In this document: piece by piece, positions 11,640 to 22,899 of the stretch
Layout of the letters: each line of letters starts with the position of its first letter
Numbering within the stretch: position 1 is the first letter of the stretch
Assembly (NCBI GenBank): GCA_963969395.1
Contig: OZ017804.1
Span: 3,472,001-3,536,000 of the forward strand
Length of the DNA stretch: 64,000 bases
Direction of reading: 5' to 3'
Origin: Pseudoscleropodium purum
Lineage: Eukaryota; Streptophyta; Bryopsida; Hypnales; Brachytheciaceae
Position numbers and translations under genes: made by a program
Notes under the pieces: model-generated
What the model saw: the letters and a program-made list of their open reading frames with translations, nothing else
The model's database searches: none
Told to the model about the DNA's origin: nothing

Positions 11640-11750
11640 GGCGGTCGGGGGAAATAGGGCCGTCAAAGCGGACGGGGTGACAGGCGGACGGGGCGGTCCC
11701 GGTGGACGCTGCGGACATAGCGTCCGCGTCCGGACGTCGTGTCAACCCTG
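11640..11750. repeat. Right terminal GC-rich array (E) with TIR
   Basis: Contains GCGGACGGGG, GGCGGACGGGG, GCGGACATAGCGTCCGC and CGTCCGGACGTC words and ends in GTCAACCCTG. Read inward on the minus strand it resembles array A for the first 60 or so bases. Confidence 0.75.
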
Positions 11751-12897
11751 CATAATTTAGTGCTTCAACTACAAGTTATACGCATAATCAATTTGACGCA
11801 CAAGTTTTCATACTATACAAGTTGCACAGTAAGGCAATTAGACAATTACTTTTACTCAAAGTTGATTACAATCAACTAGTCCAACACTTTCATAGTGTTA
11901 CAACAATCATTTGCAATCCACTTGATTGCAATTCAATCTTATACATACAACTGGACCACTTGTCTACAATCTTATACAGTAAACTCATACAGTAAAGAGC
12001 AATTAGACAATTTACAAAAGTTGTAAATTCAATTACAATTTGAATACGAGTACAATGTGAGTCATACAACTTTGGTATAAACTAAGGAAAAAGAAAATAG
12101 ACCTTTGGACTTATAATCCTCCAAAATGGAAGACAACTTTTCAACTTAAAAAAGCCATAAGTCCATTTGACCCTTTTTCAAATCTTGTCAACTTGACCTT
12201 TCTAAATCTTTTAATGCTACCATTTCAATTTTTAAATGATCTTTACAATTCTAATTGACTTGGCAATGTAAATAAATCAAATTGATAGCTATATTTACAT
12301 ACAAGAGTCAAATGAATTAAAAAACAAAAATTGAAGGATGATAAGTTCTACAATGGAGGAATTTGGAGAGTATGTTGTTGCTTGTATAGTTTTCACAAAC
12401 ATAGCTTTGAAGCCAAATGCAAACTGTTAGTGGAGCGCCGACTTCTAAATGTGTTGCTTAAAAACTCCACATACATTCAATTGCCATTGGATGTGGAGAA
12501 TAACAATTGGTCGTGGAAATTAGGACAACTACGATTGGAGCTGAGGTGTATGGGTGCTCATTGTAGGGAGTTGGGTTCTTAGGTTGTTTTGAATGCAAAA
12601 GCAATGGCTACGAGTAACAAATGAGAATGTACATGTTGTAATGGATATGTTTGGCCGTCACCACTGCCTCTTCTACCCGAATTTGCACACACTACATCCA
12701 TCTTGGCAAATTGGAGTAAACAACAATAATTTCCATTTCATAAACGACAAGTGCTCTTGAGGTTGTTGGATCGTCGTTACCTTCTCTTATATCCTCTTTC
12801 GGTTGGGGCAAGAGGATACAATAATTTTGATACTTTGTGTAGGGTGAAGCTTCACTAGCTTTCTTATCATCACTCTGCTTGTTTTCTTGGTTGGGCT
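11751..12897. other. AT-rich region without recognised gene
   Basis: Non-coding in appearance. A frame at 12331-12582 encodes an 83-residue peptide that resembles nothing I know. It could be an upstream part of the PiggyBac remnant, but no motif supports that. Confidence 0.4.
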
Positions 12898-13876
12898 TTG
12901 AGGTGCAAAGAAGGCAATGATATAGCTTTCCAACCACACTTCATGCCAACTTGCACAATATTGTTTTCACATGACGTGTTGGCACTAGCAATTGGAGAAA
13001 TGGTAAAAGCAAACATTGACGACATTATTGCGGAGTGGAACTCCATGGCACCTTCCACCTCATTGCCCACTTCTAATAAGCTACAGTCACATCCCCCACT
13101 TTTGGTCACCATGTGTGGTGTCTACAATTCAAGCAAGGAAAACATTGAGCCACGAGCAACTGACGAGGTTCTTTCCGCCAAGCCTAAATGGAAATATGTG
13201 AAAAAGCAAAAGGTCCAACAATCAACCGAAATTCACACCATCCCACTAGCGGAGAATAGTAGTACTACTGTGTCACCTATTGTCATGGACGCTTTGTCTT
13301 TGCCGCAACCCAAGCACCAATATGTGATGAAGCCATGTGGGAACTCCGATGCATGTGATCCGAGCACTAGCCATCACCCAATGTTTGGAAGGACATCCAA
13401 GGTGGGGTCGTGGAGGTTGGCATTGCACGAAACCAAACTTAGCTTCGGTTGATGAGCACCATGAGAGCAACAAAGGGTCCTCCAAGCGCATTGCATTAAA
13501 TCCGTGCTCTTTCCCACCGCCCACTACGAGGTCACAAAATTCTTTTTTTTGTGTACTTCGAGTTCTTATACCTGATTTGTTGTGGTGTGGGGAAGAGATT
13601 TCTGTTCCCTGTCCATTTGTAATCGGGACAGTGTTGGGCGGGAATGAAGGAGTAGGAAGGACCAAGTTCCTTGAAGTCAACTTTAGAACATACCTCGAGG
13701 TGCAATCCCTGCCACATGCCGTGTGTCAAAATTTTCAATCCACCCATGCTTGCGATGAGAGCAATGGGCTCTTGGGTGACTTTGGTGAAGCATTCAATGA
13801 CTCTATGGAATCAACACCACTTCACGATGTCTTGGTAGGGTGGAAATTGGCAGATAATGACTCCAACTATGACTAG
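12898..13876 (+). other. Open frames upstream of the PiggyBac remnant, unrecognised
   Basis: Two overlapping plus-strand frames (12898-13452 and 13337-13876) of normal-complexity sequence lead into the PiggyBac transposase remnant. The second ends in an acidic stretch and is followed, after a stop, by SDLGSEDNAFSSRLSSMDMQEDDY in the frame of the transposase. PGBD proteins often have a variable acidic N-terminus, so these may be its broken 5' part or a fused host exon. No domain was recognised. Confidence 0.35.
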
Positions 13877-13927
13877 GATCCTATCCTATCAGATTTAGGA
13901 AGTGAAGACAATGCCTTTTCTAGTAGA

Positions 13928-15060
13928 TTGAGCTCTATGGACATGCAAGAAGATGACTACATGGCATTAGTGGAAGAACTTGGTGTGTTTAAATTTAGAC
14001 CTGAAACAAAGAAGACAGATCTTGCAGAAAAGTATACAGAGCACAATTGGCATGCCCAGACGTGGTCTTTGCTACCCATGCATCCATTTGCAAGCAAGCA
14101 ACTAGGAGCATCAAAGGTGCTCCAACTTGACATCTTTATGGAGCCTGTTGATTATTTTTTACTATTTTGGGATGAATGTTTGCAATACAAAGTGGTCAAG
14201 GAAAACAATGACTATGTTGATTACATAGACCTAGTCACAGGGAAGTGGAAGGATGGTGAACTAGTTGCAACACCCATTACACTACAAGAATTCCAACAAT
14301 TCAAAGGAATTTGCTCCCTCATGGGTGTGAGGGCTCAACCTTGCATTTGTGATTATTGACAAAGAGTTCACCAAGCCGTATTATGTGAGGATGTTGCCTC
14401 CACTATGTCAAGACTCAAGATGGCGTTTTGAATATTTCCTTCAATATTTGCACATGACATCAAAGGTCAACTTTGTAACTAATACATAACCTGGACTATG
14501 ACCCAATTGAAAAGTGTAGGTGGATCTTCGAGCATGTTCAAGCACGATTCCAAATGTTCTGGAACTTGTCTTTGTATATTACTATGGATGAATGTATGGT
14601 GGCATACAATGGCCGGTTTTGCTTCTTCAAGCAATATTTGCGTGCGAAACCAATCACACATGGATTTGGACTAGAGCTTGCTCTATGACTAGCTATGTAT
14701 ACAATCTTGAAATCTATGTTGAAAGAGAAAACATGGTCCCTAGTGAGACAACTCCAACACACATCGACATGGCTGGTGTGGTGGTAGCTTGGTTGACAAA
14801 GGGGCTAGAAGGAAAGTGGTAAATGTCACCTATAATAATTACTTCACCTCTCCTTACTTGTTTGATGACTTGCTCAACTGTAGCTTATATGCAATTGGAA
14901 TAGCTTGCAAGTAGCGGAAGGGCTTTCCACGAGCCTATACATCAGTCATGAGCAACTATGGAGGATACTTCATATCCGGGTTTAGATTTGAAGATGGTGG
15001 CAATCCATTGGCAAGATACAAAAGGAGTGTAATTTCTTTCTATTGCAATTGATTCCATGG
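13928..15060 (+). pseudogene. PiggyBac-like (PGBD, DDE_Tnp_1_7) transposase remnant
   Basis: Broken plus-strand coding sequence. 13928-14359 matches the PGBD N-terminal core: an F/W-rich segment, GKWKDGE, then TLQEFQQFKGICSLMGV and a final DY with TGA where the family has DYW. 14490-14690 carries the second core: ITMDECMVAYNGR, then KQYLRAKPITHGFGLEL, with the catalytic Asp of MDE present. After a frameshift, SYVYNLEIYVERE continues it. 14830-15030 carries YNNYFTSPYLFDDLL and an RKGFPRA motif, with Asn in place of the next catalytic Asp (usually DNFFTS) and an in-frame TAG before RKGF. The gene is dead. No flanking TTAA-bounded inverted repeats were identified. Confidence 0.8.
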
Positions 15061-17658
15061 TTCCCAATAGAGTTGTCACTTACAGAATCTTAGGGCAAAG
15101 GATAGCATAGGTGCATGCATTGCCAATCCAAATTCAATATTCCCAAATGATGGGTGGAGCTGATGAAGGTAATCAAAACCAATCATGTTATTCCACGCAA
15201 ATTGCCACAAAAAAATGGTAACATGGGGTTTACTTTTTTTGCCTCGACTCTTCCATTGCCAATGCATTCACTATTCACAAGGAGACAACAAAGAGACTGG
15301 GTGAAAAACTTATCAGCCATAAAAAATTCCAGTTGGGCATTGCGTATAATGTGATGGGGCAACCTTATTGGGGTGTAGGTTTGGGCCTTGGCGTTCCAGT
15401 AGCTCAAAGGATTCCATTGTAGCAATGTGACATTGGCATCCTTCACGTTCCTTGCAGAAGCCATCTCTGTTGGATTTGCCACATTTGCAAGCAATGCACT
15501 TAGTGGATTTGCACTTAGTGTGATGTGATTTATTTGTGCACTTCAAAGTGCTTTAAATTCTTTCACTCACAAGACTGTATTGTAGGTTTCCTATTCCTAA
15601 CTCACTTTATTATATGGATAAGTACCCTAAATGAATTGGAAAAAAAATGTGGTTACATGTGATAGGTTGGAGGTTCAATTTTTTGCGGTTACAATGGAAC
15701 ATGCTGGTAGTTGGAGGTTTGCAAGACAATGTATTGCATTGCTATTAGTTTTGGATGTGCATGAATACCTTGTTGCACTTTATAGGTGGAGGCATTGGTG
15801 GATGATTGGGGCTTGTTCGTTGCAGCAACTCCTTGTTTGAAGAATTATAGTATGGAGCTCATAGCTTTGAGCAAGAAGTTGTATTGGCCTAGATATTGTT
15901 TCTTATAGGCTAGTGCTTGTAAGACTGCAACAAAGATGTAGAAGAATCCTAGAGATATGAGGGCGCAAATTTTGAACATTGGTATTTGTGAGTCCAAATT
16001 TCGTCAATCGAGATTCAAGATTGATTTTTTGATTTTTTTAATATGTTTTGAGTGTAGTTTTAGGTGTTACAAGACCTAAAAAAAGTACTAAATTAGAACC
16101 TATGTTGCACATGCCAATACACCTTTTAGTCACTTTATACCTAGTTTTACCATAATACAACCCAAACCTGTATGTAAATAAGATAGAAACCCTCGTTTTG
16201 TACATAATAAGCGTGTTAGTAGAAACTACCTAATTATCTACACTTATTTATGCAATGAGACACAAATTGGCAAAAAATAGTCCAAAAGAATTTTGTGAGA
16301 ACCCTAAGGTAGATTTCTCGTGATAGATTTTAATTTCCCCATTCCATCAATGAAATAGTAGAACTCCCAATTGTTAGCTTGCAGGTGGAGAAACTCAAAC
16401 TTGAGCAACAAAGGACATCTATAATATAAATATGGTGATTTGAAGTAGGAGTCATGGCAGGTGTCCAATGATGCAATGATTGCAATCAGTTCATCAAGAT
16501 TTTCTTTTTTGTGGAAGATTCCCTTTTCACTAAAAGTTAAAGGAGATAACGGGATTTGTACTCTTTTTTTACATATGCAATGTAAAAATTTAAACTTGCA
16601 CATCTCTTGAGAAACTCCATGAGAGGTTCCCTACAAAGTCTCGGTTTTTTCTAATCATCCCAGATTTTTTTCTGAGCGATCAATTGCCAAAACCTAGTAT
16701 AATAAATTTGTAGAAATTACCATGGATGTAGTAACATCTCACTAAAAATCATTATAAATTATTTTATATTTATAAAGCGCCTCAAAAATTTTCGTGACAT
16801 TCTGATAGCGGGAGGTGCTAAAATTAACAACATTCTTCAAAACCAGTAAAATTAAAGATCAAATAGGAAGTTGATCAGTGTATCAAGAGCCCACGACATT
16901 GAAATAAAAAAAACGTAGATTTTTTTTAATTCCTTGATTCTAGATAGAAGCCTAGGCTAGTTAATTTTTACTACAAAAGTAAACTCCAAAACTTGGGTAT
17001 TTACCCTGTTTTGAGTTTCTAGGCAATATTAGGATTTTTTGGTTTTTTGAAGTTGGAAAAAGGTGTAGAGAGTCTTCTAGACTAGAAATGGCCTTCTAAA
17101 GCCATTGACACAATCCATTTGTGATTTGGAGCATATCTCCAAGTTAGAAATTGGGATCAGCGTAGAAAATCAAAAATCTTAAGATTAGGATGAAATCTTA
17201 GATGATAAGATTACCTTGTAGGAATTAGGGGAGATGAGGCCCTTGGAAATGTATTTAAGGGCTTTCATTTCTCTACCAAATCACCCCTTAGGTTAATTTT
17301 TGAACCACCTTGTTTCATTTGGGTCCATTTAATTGAATTTTGGCCGTTTTAGGCCTCCTTGTCAAATTCTCTTGTTTTGGGGGCATTTTAAGCTTTGTTG
17401 TTACTATTTTCAAGTTTTCTAGAAGGACATTGGGATCCCTTCAAGTTTTGCCTTGATTTCGTGTATTTTGGAGTCCTTGTGTTGATTTTTTTGTGATTTT
17501 CCGAGTCTTTGTACTACACCTAGAGAATTCCCCTTATGTACCTTGGCGATGTCACTTAGGGGACCTAGTGCTTGTGAATGTGTTTGAAATTCTTGTTTAC
17601 GTGTTAAAGATTGTCTTGCCTTGACATTGTCTAATTTGGAAGGTTGTCTATCTAACGG
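15061..17658. other. Non-coding region, no recognised gene
   Basis: Mostly AT-rich unique-looking sequence. A cysteine-rich minus-strand frame (15313-15546; eight Cys within about 40 residues, for example KCIACKCGKSN and GCQCH) might be a zinc-binding tail of another transposon protein, but no second domain supports it. Other small frames look random. Confidence 0.4.
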
Positions 17659-17805
17659 CAAAGCTTTGGCTTTGAATATTAGCATTTGGTAAAAATTGAC
17701 AAAGTTTCCTACACTACAACAAAGCTTTGGCTTTGAATTTTAGCACTTGGTAGAATTTACAAAGTTTCCTACACTACAATGAAGCTTTGGCTTTGAATTT
17801 TTGAA
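17659..17805. repeat. Tandem repeat, 60-61-bp unit, about 2.4 copies
   Basis: AAAGCTTTGGCTTTGAAT recurs at about 17660 and 17721, and in variant form at 17780. The units share AAAGTTTCCTACACTACAA at their ends. It lies in non-coding DNA with no evident function. Confidence 0.85.
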
Positions 17806-18149
17806 TTTACCAACAAGCCTTAGTAGATATTTGTTAAGTTAGTGTCTTGTTAAAGAAAAAGTTGAATGGTGGAGCAACAATTCTTTTTTAGAATTTTGAA
17901 GTTCTTTTCCAAAATTTGGACTTAAGCAACCAATAATTTCAAGAAAGGCTTGACCCTCGAAAGGGTCAGAAAAACAAGTTAGCAAAACAAAATACGGACA
18001 AAAGGGGGTCCAAGCAATCACGGCCCATCACATGGACTGCCATGTAAGTAGCCGAAGGGGCCCCAACAAACCATTGCTTGCCAGTTGCCACGTTGACGGC
18101 TACCTAGAAGGAAGTGGCCCTGTGTACCATTGCAAAGTACTTAAGGAAT

Positions 18150-18345
18150 GCCGGAAGGAACCAGGGTACCGGGAAAGTGCTAAGGGGAGTCTAGGGAATC
18201 AAGGAACACCTAGGGAACGCTAGGGAGTGCTAGGGGAAGCTTGGGGTGTTGAGGGAGTCGGGGAACGCCTTGGGATCGCCTAGGGAGTGTTGGAGAGAGC
18301 CTAGGATTGCTTGGGGAGTCCGGAGAAGCGCTAGGGAGTTTGGAA
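18150..18345. repeat. Degenerate G-rich minisatellite
   Basis: A run of short, imperfect repeats around CTAGGGAGTGYT and CTTGGGGAG, strongly G-rich on the plus strand. Spacing is irregular (about 12-18 bp). The peptide frames through it are by-products of the repeat. Confidence 0.7.
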
Positions 18346-21300
18346 GTCCGATTATGAACTTGACTTTCAAAACAAAACCAACTTAGGAGGTCTAAAAAAA
18401 TAAAATAAAAATATAGAAGGGAGAGGGTTGCATCAAAATCACATAAAATAGGTAGGAAGAGAGAATAGGAGAAGTAGTAATTCAAGGCACACAATTAAGA
18501 AGGGGGGAACATCTTCATAGCAAGTAGTGTAGCAACTAGGATTAGAAGAAACAAATAATAGAGAGAGAAGGCAACTAGCGATTGCAATAATATTTGAAGT
18601 TTGGAGTATGAATTTAGATTTGAAGGTACATTATGTATTAAAAGAGATTAGGAGAAAATCTTGGAAGGTCAATTAGAACCACTAAACTTTGGAAGAAATA
18701 GAATAATAATTGAATTAAAAGACAGGAATGAAAGGGTCAATAATTGTACAAATATTATTGTATATTAACTTCAAATCAACTCTTGGAATACAATAATGGA
18801 GTTTGAATAGTGTGTAAGAGAAAGAAAGAGAAGGGAAGGGAAAGATGAAGTAGCCTTTGGAAGCCTTGAACATTGTAATTTTTATCCTATTTCAAGTTGT
18901 GGGAAAAATTATCAAAAGATCAATCAAGATGGAAAACAATAGAGAATATGAAGGTGTGTACAATAACCTCAATAATGATCCTAATCTCAAGATAAGCCGC
19001 TAATTTTCTCTTTTCTTTTGAATTTTCAAAGGTAGGCAATTATATCGCATAGTTGAAGTTCAAGATCAAGTCAAGGTCTTGAGATTAGGTTTTTATCAAA
19101 ATTGAGATAGATGATAGTGTAGTTCTTGGTTAGAGGTTTACAAACCTATATTACACTTAGAAATCCAAGTTAAATGGATGAAAATATTAGCGGATGAAGT
19201 TATAAGTCATATTGGATGAAAACTAGTCCATTTTATCCAAGAGAAACAAGAATGGAAACTTAGATAAGTTAAAGCATCTTGAGGTCAAAAGTACAAAAGA
19301 AAGTCAATTTTGAATTGTAGGTGGGTAAAAAACCATGAATGAAGTTTGAAGCACCGATTAGCGGTCAAACTTCATCCCTTCATAATTTTCGCTAGAGAAG
19401 TCCAAAGTTAGAGTTCTTTACCAATATGAATAGGATAAATTAGAATCTACAAGAAACCAAATTCAATTGTCTAAAATTAATAATTTGTCTAGAAGAAGAT
19501 TAGAACCTTGAAAACAAAAGGGAATTCAATTAGAAACTCTAAGATAAGTACTTAGACATCTATCGTAAGGTGTTAGGAAGAAGAAAACTTTTAAAAATCA
19601 TAGGAGTAGGAATTCTAGAAAGATGCATTGCTTGGAAGGCACAATGAACCAACACTAGAACACCCATAGGATAGAAAACAAAACCAAGAACTTGATTGTG
19701 TTTGCTCATTTATCAAGGATGTGTAAATAAGTGCTCATAGTGTTATAGACTCTGTAATATTGTATTGACATTGTGCTCTTGGAATTGTCTTCATGATGAT
19801 GGCTATCTTTTATGTTGATGTCTCGACCATGTTATTGTTGCTTTTAGTTATGTTGTTGTTCTTAGTTATATTGTTGTTGATGATAGTTGTAGTTTTATTG
19901 GTGTTTGTTATATTTGTAGGTGTCCATTCCTTATCAATAGTTGGCAAAAGCTATAACCTCTGTGTTTGTAATTTCCGAGCAATTGGAGTCAAAGCCTTGG
20001 TAGTCCATTATGCAACCACTCCGCTTCAATCAATTCCACACTGGATGACTTGGAAGTGAATAAGGTGGGCTCTAGGAACTCCATGGTGGTGCTCCTAGGA
20101 ATTTGCATGGTCACATATGAAATGATCACAATAAAAGAACAATCTACATGGCTCCAAAATAAGCCAAAAGATGTTTGTATAAAGAAATACAACCCCATTT
20201 GTATGCCCCATTGTCACATATGCATAAGCACGCACATGAAAAAATAGATCCTTTATAATCCACTAGATTGTATTGGAATTTGTTGTGAAATTTCATGCCG
20301 CTATAGTAAACCATCCCCATTGCCTCTATCGGTATGATCAAATCTTTAGTAGGGATCTTCATTCTTTTAATAGGTTCACTATAGTCCAAACGACCACATA
20401 ATACCTTGCCCCCCTCTCAAATCAACCTTGGACATTAATGGGTTAAGCCGTTAAGGACTACGAGATGATGAAAAAGATCTATTTTTATCATTATTTGATC
20501 TATAATACTCAATGAAACAATAAGTCAAGTTGTAAAAGAGTAACAATTGATTACTTTTATGATGTTATGATCAACATTTCTTTTCAAAATCATATTCAAA
20601 TTTTTTTCCAAGTAGTCACTTTAGCAAAAATCTTAAGCTTACATTCAAAATTAGATGGTCACATGCAAATTGATGCATTGTGATTCAAATCCCTAAACTG
20701 CAAGAAAAATGTCGCCTTGATGAAAAATTGTATCTATATTGTAGAGAACTTGGTCTTAGGTTCTTAAATTCTAACAAAAAGCAAAATAAACATTCTTTTA
20801 AAATAAGAAGCATGGCCATATAAGAAAACAAGGATACCTAGTTCACATTATGGATAATGCACTGGAGCCTTCTATAACACAAACAAATTTAAGTCTTCAC
20901 CTCTCTCAACCTCTAAAGGACCTTATTCCTTTGGAGACAAATTGGATTTTGTCATGATTCTTTTAAACTCTTTTTGTGGATGAAAAAATTAATTAGTTTT
21001 GTAGGAATATTATTATTATTTTTAAATAGTGCCTAGGAACAATTGAACAAAAGTTATGTCCAAATAAGGTCAAAACAAAGGAGATTGGGAAGCAAAATTT
21101 TTTTAAATATTTGATTTTTTTTTATAAATTATATTTTTGGCTACATAGAAAACTTTGATTCATTTCAATTGGATAGCCAATGTGAAAGTTATGGACACTC
21201 TTGTTTTGGGGGCAATTAGAGTATCTTCCTATAACTTATAAAATTCATTTGTGAACACAATTTTTACAATAAAGAAAAAAGTTCCACATAGTTTAATTTC

Positions 21301-22249
21301 TTTTGCTAGAACAAGCTCATCATTGGTATTAGTGTGTTTTAATTCCATCTTAAAGATATGAATAATGTAGATTTTCCTTCTATCTTATATCTACTTCTTC
21401 TTAACAATTTTCTTAAGAATGAAATATTGAAAATTAAATTTTTTTTGAAGACCTATTTTTTTCCTAGACTCTCAATTCAATTCTCCACTATACAAATTTA
21501 AGCCTCAAAATCCTATAGTGCAAAATGATTATGTTAAGATGGTTCAAAGTCAAATAATCTAATCCCGCAATGTACAAAAAAAACTTGTTTTCTTCACTTT
21601 AAATGAAAATATCTTGTAGTTTGTATGGCAAAAAATTTTGAAATTTATTCCACACATTTTCATACTAGTTAGGTGTAAAATACTATATTCAGATGTGCCA
21701 AAAAAAACTATTTCAAATAAGGCTTGATTCGTTACGGATTAACCTTCTCATTATTTTGCTATATCCCTAGCTTTTGGTTCCATCAAGCTCCAAATGTTTG
21801 CATTGTTAGATTCGGGGGCATTAGCTTACTTTTAATGAAAAAATTTCAAGACTTCGTCAGATTTTTGGAGTAAGAAATTCAAACCTTGTAAATGTAGAAA
21901 TTACAAATGGTTGATTCTTTTCTTCAAGACTAATGAAACTACATTGTTGGAATTTTTTTAAATGATTATAGTATCGTACAAGAAGGTTAAATTCAGTAGA
22001 AATTAAGTCATTTTTATAAAAAAATGGCATGCAGCATCTTGTAAATGGACTAATGTAAAATGGACCCATGAGAATGTAAGATGGAAACTCAATTTTGGCA
22101 CTCATGGTGTCAAATCAAACCTTCACATATGGTAGTTTGATTCTATTAAATATTCTTAGGTCTCCTTTCAATCTTGTTAATTTGAGACTTTCTTAGCTTC
22201 GAAAATAAAATCTCTCAATAGGTTGAAAATCTCAAAAATTCATTACATA
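18346..22249. other. AT-rich region, no recognised gene
   Basis: Includes a GTT/TTG-rich low-complexity tract at 19800-19920 that translates to a hydrophobic Val/Leu run, and short frames at 20000-20390 without recognisable domains. Probably decayed repeat DNA. Confidence 0.4.
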
Positions 22250-22511
22250 AGATTTGAGGCTAAGAAGAGATTGCAAGTTCCCCAACCCCTAAAACGTTGT
22301 GGACGTAGCGAACTACGTAGTTTGACGTGGCCAAGAGAGTGCCACATCATTGGCCAATTTTTTTTAAAAATTTCAAAGCTTTTTTCATTTTAAGAATCAA
22401 TTTATTTATTTTTTATTATTTTTTAAATTCCTGACAATCGGCCGTACTCTTTGTTGCAGAGGAACAATGACGAGAACAAGCCCAAAACGACCTCTTCTTA
22501 GCCTTAAATCT
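22250..22511. mobile_element. MITE-like element with inverted ends
   Basis: The left end AGATTTGAGGCTAAGAAGAG (22250-22269) is matched by the inverted right end CTCTTCTTAGCCTTAAATCT (22492-22511), with two mismatches in 20. The 262-bp interior is richer in GC and includes a GACGTGGCC/GCCACATC palindrome. There is no coding capacity, and no target duplication was resolved. Confidence 0.7.
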
Positions 22512-22899
22512 GCTCAAATGTATCATTTCCAATTGAACCTCCTTTGATAAAACTTACTATAAAACCTCATACAATTAAGCCTTCATTTATTGGAGCTAGA
22601 GATTTTATAAGAGTTGCTAAAATTATATGTCACATTTGACTATTTTTAGACTATTATGTGAATTTTGGATAAAACGTTTAGATATCTCTATATAATAAGA
22701 TCTAGAAATCTCTAAATATTTGTATAGATCTTTGGATGTTTTGTATTGATCTCTTGATGTTTTGCATTATTTCCTAATCACCATTTTTTTCTATTATTAA
22801 TTTGGATCCTTCAAATGTCTAGAATTAGTTAAATGTGACATTTATACTTCCTTTTCTATTTGTGCAACCTTGACACGCAAGCAACACATTACTTCAACA

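Larger units (their letters stand above)
167..11750. mobile_element. 11.6-kb gene-carrying TIR element with GC-rich motif arrays
   Basis: The left end CAGGGTTGAC (167-176) is matched by GTCAACCCTG (11741-11750). Both ends continue inward into GC-rich arrays of GGCGGACG/CGTCCGCC words, and the same arrays lie before each of three internal genes. Between the arrays the DNA is AT-rich. All three genes (RING protein, its short paralogue, kinase-like) are broken. CAGGG ends are typical of hAT elements, which make 8-bp target duplications, but the flanks CAACCATT and CATAATTT do not match. No transposase was recognised. The element may be non-autonomous, an unknown class, or two ends brought together by rearrangement. 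Confidence 0.55.

Noticed and set aside
19793..20059. Hydrophobic 88-residue frame resembling a membrane protein
   Set aside because: The Leu/Val run comes from a GTT/TTG low-complexity tract; there is no flanking gene structure.
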